The notes under the pieces were generated by a model. That model saw only the letters and a program-made list of their open reading frames with translations. It had not been told where the DNA came from and made no database searches. The position numbers were made by a program, and so were the translations under genes. A DNA stretch of 64,000 nucleotides from SAR324 cluster bacterium (lineage in GTDB: Bacteria; SAR324; NAC60-12), in assembly GCA_015231825.1 (NCBI GenBank), contig JADGAV010000008.1, positions 165,924 to 229,923 of the forward strand, given 5' to 3'. Shown one piece after another: positions 8,795 through 17,685 of this stretch; the first letter of the stretch is position 1, and each line of letters starts with the position of its first letter.

Positions 8795-9892
8795 TTGGGA
8801 AGGAACGATCTTTCTTCCCAAATCGATTGGAGAAAATTATTGAAAAAAATAATGTATGACGATCTCGTTCAGTTCCATTTTGATGTACTGATCCAGGTCG
8901 GTGCCGATCAGGAAACCGCAGATGCTGTCAGCAAAGGATTGTCTGAAGCCTCACTGCGCGGAGTGGACTCACACGGAGCCCGTTTGTTTCCACACTACAT
9001 CCGTTCGGCCCAGGGAGGACGAAAAAACCCCAGGCCCAGCTATAAATTCACACAAAAATTTCCTGCCATCGGCCTTTTGGATGCCGACAACACATTTGGC
9101 CATGCTGCGGGAATGAAGGCGATTGACCATGGCATAAAAATGGCCTCAGAGTATGGAATGGGAGCAGTTGGAGTCCGAAATTCCAGTCACCCCGGGGCGA
9201 TGGCAAGCTTCACCTTGAAAGCGGCTAGGCAAGGATATATCGCGATGGCTTTCACCCATGCGCCTGCAAAAATCCTTTCTTCAAACGGGAAGCGGTCTTT
9301 TTTCGGCACCAATCCGATCTGCATCGCGGTACCGCGCGAAGAACAGGAACCCTATTGCCTGGACATGGCAACCAGCATGATTTCCTGGAACAAGCTCCTG
9401 CTTTACCAATCAACCCGGGAAGCATTGCCCGAACAGGTTGCCGGAGACCGGGAAGGATTGATGACCACCGATCCTCATCAGGCCAGCCATTTGATGCCCG
9501 CCGGCGGGTACAAAGGGTACGGATTGGCATCCATGGTTGAAATTCTTTGCGGCATTTACACCGGCATGCTGTTTGGCCCGCACCTGCCTCCCATCCACGG
9601 TTCGCCGATGGACCGTCCCCGTCACCTCGCACAATTTTATTGGGTGCTTCGCGCGGACGGATGTGTCCCGCAAGACACCTTTATCCAATTGATGCAGCAA
9701 ATGACCGATGAAGTCCGTTCCGAACCGGCTCAACCCGGAGAAACCGTAATGCTTCCAGGAGACCCCGAGATTCAGGAAGCCGCCCGTCGCCGTATTGACG
9801 GTATACCGCTGGATCCGAAAACAGCAGGGGAGTTCGAGAACCTCTCTCAACAGTTTAAGGTCCCTCTTCATCTTCTGGAAGGGGATCATTGA
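8795..9892 (+). CDS. Ldh-family (malate/L-lactate/ureidoglycolate-type) NAD(P)-dependent dehydrogenase
   Basis: Oxidoreductase of the malate/L-sulfolactate/L-lactate dehydrogenase family, which is unrelated to Rossmann LDH and oxidises 2-hydroxy acids with NAD(P). The signature GVDSHGARLF carries the catalytic His near residue 60. FGTNPICIAVP, LDMATSM and GGYKGYGLASMVEIL segments follow in family order. The 365-aa reading uses a TTG at 8795. An internal ATG at 8852 (MYDDL) gives 346 aa, close to the family norm. Neither has an obvious ribosome site. The substrate could be malate, lactate, ureidoglycolate or sulfolactate, and context does not help. Confidence 0.85.
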   Translation: MGRNDLSSQIDWRKLLKKIMYDDLVQFHFDVLIQVGADQETADAVSKGLSEASLRGVDSHGARLFPHYIRSAQGGRKNPRPSYKFTQKFPAIGLLDADNTFGHAAGMKAIDHGIKMASEYGMGAVGVRNSSHPGAMASFTLKAARQGYIAMAFTHAPAKILSSNGKRSFFGTNPICIAVPREEQEPYCLDMATSMISWNKLLLYQSTREALPEQVAGDREGLMTTDPHQASHLMPAGGYKGYGLASMVEILCGIYTGMLFGPHLPPIHGSPMDRPRHLAQFYWVLRADGCVPQDTFIQLMQQMTDEVRSEPAQPGETVMLPGDPEIQEAARRRIDGIPLDPKTAGEFENLSQQFKVPLHLLEGDH

Positions 9893-9928
9893 TCCGAAAA
9901 CCGGCGACTGCTGCTGCAAGAAAGCCTA

Positions 9929-10180
9929 TTGAAGTACGCTATCATGGGAACAGACGATACATTGACGACCCTGTTGGAATCCTGGAGTCGGAAAACCCCC
10001 AGGGGAAGAGCGGTTCTGGATCGCTCAGCAGACTGGAGCTATCAGGAAATAGCATCAGAAAGCAAAAGACTCGCCTGTGGACTGAAAGCGATTGGGGTCA
10101 ACAGCGGAGCACACTCAGGGAAATCGCCCAGTCCAAAGTCAACGAAGGACTGGCCTGATCAACTTTTTTCAAATCAGTAG
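9929..10180 (+). pseudogene. Remnant of an AMP-dependent synthetase/ligase N-terminus
   Basis: A short frame whose residues 11-55 resemble the start of acyl-CoA or amino-acid-activating ligases: T-L-L-E-S-W-S-R-K-T-P-R-G-R-A-V, then W-S-Y-Q-E-I with a L-A-C-G-L-K-A-I-G-V helix. The resemblance stops abruptly, about 25 unrelated residues follow, and then a stop. No adenylation motifs remain in any frame before nudC. I read it as a deletion remnant; a small unrelated gene is the alternative. Confidence 0.4.
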
Positions 10181-10182
10181 GA

Positions 10183-11025
10183 ATGACAGAACAAACAGAA
10201 AGCATAGAGTTTATCCCTGATTTTAATACTTCAGCCGACATCGGTGGTGCTTACTGTTTCGTTTTTTGTCATCAAATGATTTTAACCAGGAAAGGAGAAA
10301 CGACCTGGCGACCCCTGGATTATGAAGTATGGCAGCAGTGGCAGCTGCAGCCGGTTTCACAACACTATTTCGGGAAACTCTTTGATCTTCCCTGCCTCGC
10401 TGTTGAATTTGATCCGGAATGCAACATTCCGCAAGGTTATGAATTCATAAAGATGTGGAAGCTCCTTGGGCAGATCGACAATGCCCGCTTTGCCGTTGCC
10501 GGTCGAGCTCAGCAAATTATTGAATGGAATCGCACCCATCAGTATTGTGGAAAATGCGGTCAAAAAACAAGCATGCACTCCGAGGAATGCTCAAGAGTCT
10601 GCGATCCCTGCTCCTTGCGTTTCTACCCGAGATTATCTCCTGCCATCATAGTGCTGGTCAGCCGTGAAGAAGAATTGCTGTTGGCCCGCGGGCCGCGAAC
10701 ACCTGAAAATTTTTACAGCACACTTGCGGGATTTGTCGAAGCAGGGGAGTCTGCCGAGGAATGTGTGCATCGCGAAGTGAAGGAAGAAGTGGGCATTTGT
10801 ATCAAAAAACTTAACTATTTCAACAGCCAGGCCTGGCCCTTTCCCAATTCGTTGATGCTGGGGTTTCATGCCGAATACGAAAGCGGAGAACTTGTTTTGC
10901 AGAAAGATGAAATAATCGATGCTCAATGGTTCCACTACAGCAACTTGCCGAAGCATCCGGGAAGGGTCTCCATTTCGGGCTGGCTGATTGATGATTTTGT
11001 GCAGAGAATGCAAAAAGAGGAGTAA
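10183..11025 (+). CDS. nudC: NADH pyrophosphatase / NAD-capped-RNA decapping Nudix hydrolase
   Basis: Hydrolyses NAD(H) to NMN(H) and AMP and, in E. coli, removes NAD caps from RNA. Domain order is a variable N-terminal region (1-115), a four-Cys zinc ribbon (YCGKCG and CDPC, residues about 121-145), then the Nudix domain with the box G-F-V-E-A-G-E-S then R-E-V-K-E-E-V-G-I near 183-205. The family-specific SQAWPFPNSLM (NADH-type SQPWPFP-S) follows. Length of 280 aa is normal. Its stop shares one base with the next start (TAATG), so the downstream TMTC-like gene is likely translationally coupled. Confidence 0.93.
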   Translation: MTEQTESIEFIPDFNTSADIGGAYCFVFCHQMILTRKGETTWRPLDYEVWQQWQLQPVSQHYFGKLFDLPCLAVEFDPECNIPQGYEFIKMWKLLGQIDNARFAVAGRAQQIIEWNRTHQYCGKCGQKTSMHSEECSRVCDPCSLRFYPRLSPAIIVLVSREEELLLARGPRTPENFYSTLAGFVEAGESAEECVHREVKEEVGICIKKLNYFNSQAWPFPNSLMLGFHAEYESGELVLQKDEIIDAQWFHYSNLPKHPGRVSISGWLIDDFVQRMQKEE

Positions 11026-13037
11026 TGAAGCAGTTTTCCTCAATTTTGGATTCCCCAAAACTGAGGACTTTGGGGGCCTTACTCTTCCTGGTCGGAATCA
11101 CCGGGATCTCCTATTTCCCGGCTGTAAATGCCGGCGCGATCATTGATGATGAAAAATACTTTCTCTCAGATCCCCTGATGACAGCTTCAGACGGATTTCG
11201 GCAAATTTGGATAAATCCGTCCAACAACAATCAGGTCTGGCCTTATATTCCCATCACGCGAAGTTCATTTTGGCTTGAACACCAGTTCTCCGGAGGAAGC
11301 CTCCCCGTTGCCCATACCATCAATATTATCCTGCATGCAATCAGCGCAATTTTGCTCTGCCTCCTGCTCAGACATTTCCGTATTCGCGGCGCCTGGCTGA
11401 CATCTTTACTGTTTGCCGTCCATCCCGTGCATGTCCAATCCGTTGCCTGGGTCACCGAACGCAAAAACCTTGTTTCGATCATTTTTTATCTTCTGGCAAT
11501 ATGGGCTTATCTTGACTTTGAAGAAAAAAAACAATGGAGAAACTACCTGGCCGTTCTGCTCCTTTTTCTGGCGGCGATGCTGAGCAAAACCTCAACAATC
11601 ATGCTGCCCCTGGTCTTCATCCTATGCCGGGCATGGAGGCATTCTTCCTGGAATGCCAAAGATCTGTTATCCCTCCTTCCTTTTTTTATGCTGGCAATGA
11701 TCCAGGGAACAGTTCGGCTCTGGTTTGAACTGCACTTGTTCGGCGCTGGTAGTTTCGAGCGAGGATTTTATGAACGGCTCCTCACTGCAGGACACATCCC
11801 TTTCTTTTACTTGAGCAAGTTTGTATTTCCATATCCCCTGTCCTTTGTTTATCCGAGATGGATCATCGATCCCACCCGTATTTCAATGCACCTGCCTCTT
11901 CTCAGCCTCTGCCTGATCACCGGGCTTCTTCTTTACAAAATCAGGCAATGGGAGCGCGGATTTGCATTTGCTCTGGCGTTCTTCATCGTCTCCCTGTTTC
12001 CCGTCCTGGGCTTTTTTAACAATGCCTGGACCCAGTTTTCCTTTGTTTCAGATCACTGGATGCACATCCCCGGTCTTCCTCTATTTGTGCTTGCAGTGCA
12101 GGGAGGACTTTGGGCGCTTTCCCGGGAGTGGAAAAATACCTCTCAATTTATCAAGTTCAGCAAGCCCTTTTTTTGGACTGGCCTTGTTTTGACATTGAGC
12201 GTCTTGACTTGGAAGCAGGCGTCGGTCTATCAGAATGAAATCACATTATGGCAGGCTACTCTGAAAAACAATCCGAAGGCCTGGCTTCCCCACTACAATC
12301 TTGGCACTTATTACCTGGATCAAAAACAATACCGTCTGGCGATTCGCCACTTCAATGCCGCGCTTGAAGACAAACCGGACCATGCCAAAGCCTATAACAA
12401 CCTGGGAAAGTCCTACGCCGCGATCAAGCAGCCAGAAGCAGCCTTAGAGAGCTATGAGCATGCACTAGCCATTCACCCATTCTTTGCAGAAATCTACAAC
12501 AACCGTGGGCTGCTCTACTCCGATTTAAAGAAATTTCCGGAAGCACTCAAAGAATTTAACGAGGCCCTGAGGCTCAATCCAAATTTTTCAGAAGCATACA
12601 ACAACCGCGGAATAATTTATTTTCGGTTCGAGCAATTCGGCCGGGCGATCGAAGACTACAACAAGGCCCTTCAAACTGACCCCGGTAATCTCAAAGCCTA
12701 CAACAACCGAGGCAACGCTCATTTTAAAATGGAACTGTTTGCTCAGGCAAAAGATGACTACACTCACGTGCTGCAGCACGATCCTGCCTATCAGAAGGCA
12801 TACCTGAATCGAGCCTTGGTGTTTCTGCAAATGAAACAATTTGAAAAGGCTCTGGAAGATTTAAACAAAGCACTTGAACTCAATTCAGGATCTGTGGAAG
12901 CGTACCGCTTGCGGGGACTGCTCTACTGGCAGGTTTTTCAAAATCAGGAACTGGCGTGTGCCGACTGGGAGCAGGCTTGCTCCCTGAAAGACTGCAGCAG
13001 TTTCAACTCTGCAAAAGAGAACAAAATTTGCCGGTGA
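11025..13037 (+). CDS. TMTC-like polytopic membrane protein with C-terminal TPR array (paralogue 1)
   Basis: A 670-residue protein built like eukaryotic TMTC O-mannosyltransferases. The N-terminal two-thirds has many transmembrane helices and an early acidic D-D-E-K loop (residues 42-45). This is followed by a LLFAVHPVHVQSVAWVTERK segment near 128-147, close to the TMTC/DUF1736 signature. About seven tetratricopeptide repeats follow (residues about 420-640, with Y-N-N-R-G-type helices). The DD loop and topology fit a GT-C lipid-linked sugar transferase whose TPRs hold the protein substrate on the far side of the membrane; that role is inference. The C-terminus has a conserved A-C-x-D-W-E-x-A-C tail shared with the paralogue at 22379-24379. 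The gene overlaps nudC by one base. Confidence 0.75.
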   Translation: MKQFSSILDSPKLRTLGALLFLVGITGISYFPAVNAGAIIDDEKYFLSDPLMTASDGFRQIWINPSNNNQVWPYIPITRSSFWLEHQFSGGSLPVAHTINIILHAISAILLCLLLRHFRIRGAWLTSLLFAVHPVHVQSVAWVTERKNLVSIIFYLLAIWAYLDFEEKKQWRNYLAVLLLFLAAMLSKTSTIMLPLVFILCRAWRHSSWNAKDLLSLLPFFMLAMIQGTVRLWFELHLFGAGSFERGFYERLLTAGHIPFFYLSKFVFPYPLSFVYPRWIIDPTRISMHLPLLSLCLITGLLLYKIRQWERGFAFALAFFIVSLFPVLGFFNNAWTQFSFVSDHWMHIPGLPLFVLAVQGGLWALSREWKNTSQFIKFSKPFFWTGLVLTLSVLTWKQASVYQNEITLWQATLKNNPKAWLPHYNLGTYYLDQKQYRLAIRHFNAALEDKPDHAKAYNNLGKSYAAIKQPEAALESYEHALAIHPFFAEIYNNRGLLYSDLKKFPEALKEFNEALRLNPNFSEAYNNRGIIYFRFEQFGRAIEDYNKALQTDPGNLKAYNNRGNAHFKMELFAQAKDDYTHVLQHDPAYQKAYLNRALVFLQMKQFEKALEDLNKALELNSGSVEAYRLRGLLYWQVFQNQELACADWEQACSLKDCSSFNSAKENKICR

Positions 13038-13205
13038 GCAGAGCCGCCTGATTGATATTCAAGGGGCACGTATTATGGGAAAATACTCAAGAGTTAGGCG
13101 ATCACTGATCGACGTTCTGCAATTGATTTAACCGGAACGAACAAACCTGCCGAACTCGTCAGCCATCACCATCGGCTCTCAAATATTTCGTTTGAAAAAG
13201 TCAAT

Positions 13206-14117
13206 TCAATGCTCCCCCATCCTGAATCCGATTTGCCCGAGATCAGCCAGCAGTTTGTTTGACACTTTTTCAGAAAGCGGATTCAGTGGAGGGAGCACGC
13301 GCCGCCACTCAGGATCATTCAGATAATCTCCTGTCACCACCTTGAGAGCAGGGATCATCGGATAAGCCTGAAGTACTGAACGGATTTCTGAAATGCGGGC
13401 CTGCAGCGCATCCGCTTCATCACTTTGCCAATTTTCATAGAGATGATGAATCCCGGCGACATTGACATTTCCGGACGCTGTAATACAACCACGCGCTCCA
13501 GCGCGCATTCCCTGCAGCAGGAATCCTTCCGATCCGGGAAAAACATCGATTTCAGGAATTTCCCTGATAAACCGATAAGTATTGTCCCAATCGCCTGAGC
13601 TGTCTTTGACGCCGACAACCACTGAAGGGTACGCTTTGTAGAGTTTGCTCAGCAATTCGACACTGTAGCCGACAACGGCCTGAGGAGGAATATGGTAAAG
13701 GTAAAGATTAAGCCGATCGTCTCCTACGGCCTGAATAACTTCGGAGACGAATCTGAAAATTCCATCATCGTTGATGGTCTTGTAATAAAACGGAGGCAGC
13801 ATTAAAGTTCCGCCACAGCCTGCAGCTACGGCCTTCGAGGTCATCCGAACAACGTCTTTGACGGCACAGCCGCCTGTGCCGGGCATCAATTTTTCTGCAG
13901 GAACACCTGATTCGAGGACCTTCTCCAGCAAATTTTCACGCTGCTCAAACGACATGGAATTGGCTTCCGATGTTGTTCCAAATATTGCAAGCCCTGCGGC
14001 CCCTTGCTCCAGTGCCCATTTGCAGAGCGAAACAAAACGTTCTGCATCAGGTTCAAAATCCGATTTGAATGGCGTCAGCACAGGGACAAGCACGCCGTTG
14101 AAGGGTCCTCTAGACAT
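13206..14117 (-). CDS. Dihydrodipicolinate synthase/N-acetylneuraminate lyase family aldolase
   Basis: Class I pyruvate aldolase of the DapA superfamily, 303 aa. The pyruvate-binding GTTSE (residues 47-51; GTTGE in DapA), the Tyr of YLYHIP (about 139-144) and the Schiff-base Lys171 in GVKDSSGD are all present. A frame upstream to 14264 is open, but AAAGGAG precedes the ATG at 14117 and the barrel begins there. Relatives act on dihydrodipicolinate, 4-hydroxy-2-oxoglutarate, 2-keto-3-deoxygluconate or sialic acid. GTTSE and the VNVAGIHHLYENW tail suggest a non-DapA substrate, but this cannot be settled by reading. No lysine genes lie nearby. Confidence 0.85.
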   Translation of the reverse strand: MSRGPFNGVLVPVLTPFKSDFEPDAERFVSLCKWALEQGAAGLAIFGTTSEANSMSFEQRENLLEKVLESGVPAEKLMPGTGGCAVKDVVRMTSKAVAAGCGGTLMLPPFYYKTINDDGIFRFVSEVIQAVGDDRLNLYLYHIPPQAVVGYSVELLSKLYKAYPSVVVGVKDSSGDWDNTYRFIREIPEIDVFPGSEGFLLQGMRAGARGCITASGNVNVAGIHHLYENWQSDEADALQARISEIRSVLQAYPMIPALKVVTGDYLNDPEWRRVLPPLNPLSEKVSNKLLADLGQIGFRMGEH

Positions 14118-14438
14118 ATTATTCTCCTTTACAATAGGTGATTCATATTGAATTTGAGGCCTTGGAGAGGCCGATTGCACAGTCTGCCACAAACTCTGAA
14201 AGAAAATCAAAGCTAAAAAAGCAGAAATTCTAAATCCAGGATCCACAGGAAATCCAGAGATCATGAATCCAAACTGATGACCGAAAAAGTTGATTTTCTA
14301 TATTCTATTCTTTAGAATCAGAAGCGGCACCCAATCAATCACCAGGATTGGCGGAAAGCCTGGTCTGAAATCACTGACAGGACTTCTATAAAAGAAGGTA
14401 CTGCCCCTTTAGAAAAAAATTTCTGAGAAGGACAATTT
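14118..14438. other. Divergent intergenic region between the DapA-family gene and the copper chaperone
   Basis: 321 bp without a convincing gene. It must hold both divergent promoters. I see TATAAA near 14390 but no strong -35 partner, and a weak 5-bp stem GGCCT/AGGCC at 14158-14172. Confidence 0.4.
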
Positions 14439-15038
14439 ATGAAGCTTTTATTTATTCAATTTTTAACGATCACCGTGCTAAGCTTTGGCCCGATATGGAA
14501 CAAACACGCGGAACTGTTCGCTGCCGAAAAGCATCCGCCAATGACCGTAGAACAGGCGTGGGTAAGAGCTGTACCACCGGTTTCAAAAAATTCTGCCGCC
14601 TATATGCTGCTGCACAACCACAGTGACGACGAAGATATTCTGCTTTCCGCGCAATCGGACCTGGCATCGGTCACGGAACTGCATGAAGTGGTTAAAAAAG
14701 GAGACCTGATGTCGATGCAGCCTGCAGGTCGCGTCGTGGTTCCATCGCATGGGATTTTGCCGTTGAAACCGGGTGGGATTCACATCATGCTGATCAACTT
14801 AAAATCTCCCCTCAAAACAGGAGATCAAACCACTCTTCGTTTGAAATTCAAGAACGCGGGAGAAGTGACGGTAACCGCACAAATCCTGGAAGGCATGCCT
14901 GACTCTGAACACCATCATGATTCAAAAGCACACGATGCTTCTCACACAACACACCACCATAGTGCAGAGGAACACAACAAAATTCATTCGGAACATGCTG
15001 AAGGAAAGGCTATGCACAAGCACTCTGATTCCAATTAA
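14439..15038 (+). CDS. PCuAC-family periplasmic copper chaperone with His-rich tail
   Basis: DUF461/PCuAC protein that carries Cu(I) in the periplasm, in relatives delivering it to cytochrome oxidase CuA. An N-terminal signal sequence (residues 1-30) precedes a cupredoxin-like domain. The copper motif H-x10-M-x21-H-x-M is recognisable: the His of ELHEV, Met residues of LMSMQ and the final HIML. After about residue 150 the protein changes to a 45-residue tail with many His residues in HHH and H-x-H groups, likely extra metal-binding sites. GAAGGA precedes the ATG. It is monocistronic here, with no cytochrome oxidase genes in the window. Confidence 0.9.
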   Translation: MKLLFIQFLTITVLSFGPIWNKHAELFAAEKHPPMTVEQAWVRAVPPVSKNSAAYMLLHNHSDDEDILLSAQSDLASVTELHEVVKKGDLMSMQPAGRVVVPSHGILPLKPGGIHIMLINLKSPLKTGDQTTLRLKFKNAGEVTVTAQILEGMPDSEHHHDSKAHDASHTTHHHSAEEHNKIHSEHAEGKAMHKHSDSN

Positions 15039-15190
15039 TATGAATCGGAAACAGCAATGAAACAGCAGGCAGGACGAGGCCGCAATTTTTTACAAAATCA
15101 TACAGATTTTCGCTCGACAGGCCCATCTGGTGATCTCAATAATTCGTTCACTCGATCTTTCCGGAATCAGGAATCGCAGACGGCCTTGTT

Positions 15191-16108
15191 TTATCGTTTG
15201 TTCAATGAAGTTCGATGAACCCCCCATAATTCGGTGCTGAAATAACGCTCACCAAGATCACAGAGCAGGGTCACCACAACGCCCGAGTCCATTGCACTGA
15301 TGTATTTGAGTGTGCCCGCGAGGTAGGCACCGGAGGATTGCCCCACAAAGATGCCATCTCTGGCAATTCTCAGGCAACTGGCTTTTGCTTCATCTGCAGT
15401 CACATCAACCCATTCATTGACTAACGATTCATCAAAAATTTCCGGGACAATATCTCCCGGAGAACCAAGGGGCTTCAGACCTTCAATACCCGGCCAGACT
15501 TCCGGACGAATGCCAATAATAGTTACATCGGGATATGTTTCTCTCAATCTCCTTCCGACCCCCGTGATAGAACCTCCCGTTCCTATTCCACAGACAAAGT
15601 GAGTGATCGGCTGTTTCACCTGCTCAATCAATTCAACGCCTGTTTCATAATAATGGGCCTGCCAGTTGTTTTTGTTGGAATACTGATCACAGAAAAAGTA
15701 TTTCTCCGGATTCTCCTGATAGAGCAGGCGCACATGCCGCAGGGCTTCATCGTATCCCTTCATCGGATTGGTCTCAATCAGTTCAGCACCGTGAGCCTTC
15801 AAACGGTTTTTTCTCTCCATACTGGCGTTTCCTGGAATAACAATTTGCACACGAAATCCCATCGCTGCGCCAATCATGGCATAGGCAATGCCGGCATTTC
15901 CGCTGCTCGAGTCAAGGACGATTTTTTCAGCAGTTAATTCTCCCGAGGCCACAGCTTCTGTCAACATTCGTCGCACCGGGCGATCTTTAATGGAGCCCCC
16001 CGGATTCATCCATTCTGCTTTTGCGAAAAGCGAAACATCAGGCTTGTTTTCATAAAGATAACTCATATCAAGCAAGGGAGTGTTTCCAATCATGTCCAGT
16101 AGTTTCAT
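15191..16108 (-). CDS. cysM: Cysteine synthase (O-acetylserine sulfhydrylase B type)
   Basis: PLP fold-type II enzyme making cysteine from O-acetylserine (or O-phosphoserine) and a sulfur donor. The PLP Lys41 sits in NPGGSIKDRP, the substrate loop in DSSSGNAGIAYA and the phosphate-cup loop in GIGTGGSITG. Length of 305 aa fits the short CysM type rather than CysK or cystathionine beta-synthase; there is no CBS domain. It points toward the copper chaperone and away from the class V aminotransferase, so no operon is apparent. CysM, CysK and O-phosphoserine forms cannot be separated with certainty by reading. Confidence 0.88.
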   Translation of the reverse strand: MKLLDMIGNTPLLDMSYLYENKPDVSLFAKAEWMNPGGSIKDRPVRRMLTEAVASGELTAEKIVLDSSSGNAGIAYAMIGAAMGFRVQIVIPGNASMERKNRLKAHGAELIETNPMKGYDEALRHVRLLYQENPEKYFFCDQYSNKNNWQAHYYETGVELIEQVKQPITHFVCGIGTGGSITGVGRRLRETYPDVTIIGIRPEVWPGIEGLKPLGSPGDIVPEIFDESLVNEWVDVTADEAKASCLRIARDGIFVGQSSGAYLAGTLKYISAMDSGVVVTLLCDLGERYFSTELWGVHRTSLNKR

Positions 16109-16283
16109 ATTTCTTCTCGTCCCGTATCCGATAACATTAAAAAAATGGTTTTACCTTTTCCTTTGCCAAAAGCTGCTATATGGATAGGTATACAACGTTT
16201 TTACTGATATGAACAAGATAAATGGATTCTCCTTCTGTGCAAAATTTAGAGGAAGTGCATTCGATTTGCAGTTGAAATACTTT

Positions 16284-16301
16284 TCTCAAATACTTTTGAG
16301 A
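16284..16301 (+). promoter_or_regulatory. Perfect 7-bp inverted repeat upstream of the class V aminotransferase gene
   Basis: TCTCAAA and TTTGAGA separated by TACT, 58 nt before the preferred start. The segment AAATACTTTT is also repeated directly with a 14-bp period here. Could be an operator or a leader hairpin; no regulator can be named. Confidence 0.25.
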
Positions 16302-16359
16302 GATCCTGATCACACCGTTCTTTTCAGACATGGCACATCAATCCGTTCCGGTAGGAAAA

Positions 16360-17649
16360 ATGAAAATTCTTGATACTGATTTTGTTCGTCGTCAATTTCC
16401 GGCATTTCAACACCCCGAAACCGGTCAATGGGCCTATTTTGAAAACGCCGGTGGGAGCTATGTGCCGCAGTCAGTGATTGATCATTTGACTCGTTTTATG
16501 GTGGAAGCAAAAGTGCAGCCCTACGGCAATTCCCACCCTTCCACGGTCGCACGGACTATGATGGAAGGGAGCATTATCAGAATGTCAGAAATGATCAATG
16601 CCGATCACAGCGAAGTTCTCGTTGGTCACTGCACAACGATGAATGTCTACATGCTTTCCCGTGCTCTGGGAAGCTGGATTCGGCCAGGCGACGAAATCAT
16701 AGTCAGCAACCAGGAGCACGAGGCCAACGCCAACGACTGGCACCGGCTTGCAGAAAACGGGGTTTCCGTCATTGAATGGAAAATGAATCCGGAAACGGCA
16801 GATCTGGAAGTTGAAGCGTTGGAAAAACTTCTTAGCAGGCGAACGCGTTTGGTATGCATGACCCACAGTTCCAATATTGTTGGCTCCGCCAATGACGTGA
16901 AAAGAGTTGCGGAACTGGTGCATGCGAAAGGAGGGCTCCTGATGGTGGACGGCGTCTCCTATGCTCCCAACCATTCCATCGATGTCAAAGCCCTGGAGGC
17001 GGATTTTTATGTCCTCAGTTTATACAAAACCTATGGCCCTCATTTGGGCTTGCTCTATGTCAAAAAACAGCATCACGACATGCTCTCCAATCAATATTTC
17101 AAATTTTTGTCGGCTTATAAAGACGCTCACTCCGACCCTGGTGCTCCGAACTTCCTCAGAATCGCACTCAATCCCGGCGGAGCAAATCATGAAGAGGCCG
17201 CTTGTCTGTCTGGAATCACAGACTACTATGATCGCGTCTTTCATCATCATTTTCCCGAATTGAGCGAAACGTCTAAAATTGATACTTTTCAACGAATCGA
17301 AAAAGTATTCGACCTCTTTCAAAACCACCTGACCCGACTCTCTGAAATTTTTCTGGACTACCTGCAGTCCAACCAGCGCATTCGGTTGATTGGAAAAAAT
17401 GTGGCGGACAGCACAGTTCGTTCTCCGACTTTTTCATTCACAATTGCTGGAGAGATGTCAAAACAGGATTTGGTCGCAGAACTGGCCGCACGGAAAATTG
17501 CCATCGCAAGCGGCAATTTCTATGCGTGGCGTTGCCTTGCAGGAATCGGCATCGATCCGGACGAGGGGGTTCTTCGGGCCAGTTTCGTCCACTACAATAC
17601 CGAAGATGAAGTCCGCCATCTCTGCTCCTCCTTGAAAGAAATCATCTAA
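16360..17649 (+). CDS. Cysteine-desulfurase-like class V aminotransferase
   Basis: PLP fold-type I protein of about 429 aa from the cysteine-desulfurase-like branch (SufS/CsdA relatives). The PLP Lys lies in the Y-K-T-Y-G-P-H segment of DFYVLSLYKTYGPHLGL. An earlier D-G-V-S-Y-A-P-N-H segment holds the Asp/His contacts. I see no clear mobile-loop active-site Cys, so desulfurase activity is doubtful; selenocysteine lyase-like or another Cbeta-elimination activity remains possible. The ATG at 16360 is chosen because GGTAGGA lies just before it; an in-frame ATG at 16330 adds ten residues. It lies close upstream of the sirtuin gene, likely co-transcribed. Confidence 0.8.
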   Translation: MKILDTDFVRRQFPAFQHPETGQWAYFENAGGSYVPQSVIDHLTRFMVEAKVQPYGNSHPSTVARTMMEGSIIRMSEMINADHSEVLVGHCTTMNVYMLSRALGSWIRPGDEIIVSNQEHEANANDWHRLAENGVSVIEWKMNPETADLEVEALEKLLSRRTRLVCMTHSSNIVGSANDVKRVAELVHAKGGLLMVDGVSYAPNHSIDVKALEADFYVLSLYKTYGPHLGLLYVKKQHHDMLSNQYFKFLSAYKDAHSDPGAPNFLRIALNPGGANHEEAACLSGITDYYDRVFHHHFPELSETSKIDTFQRIEKVFDLFQNHLTRLSEIFLDYLQSNQRIRLIGKNVADSTVRSPTFSFTIAGEMSKQDLVAELAARKIAIASGNFYAWRCLAGIGIDPDEGVLRASFVHYNTEDEVRHLCSSLKEII

Positions 17650-17685
17650 CCTTTGCTTTTTAAGACCACCAAAAGACGGACCGAG

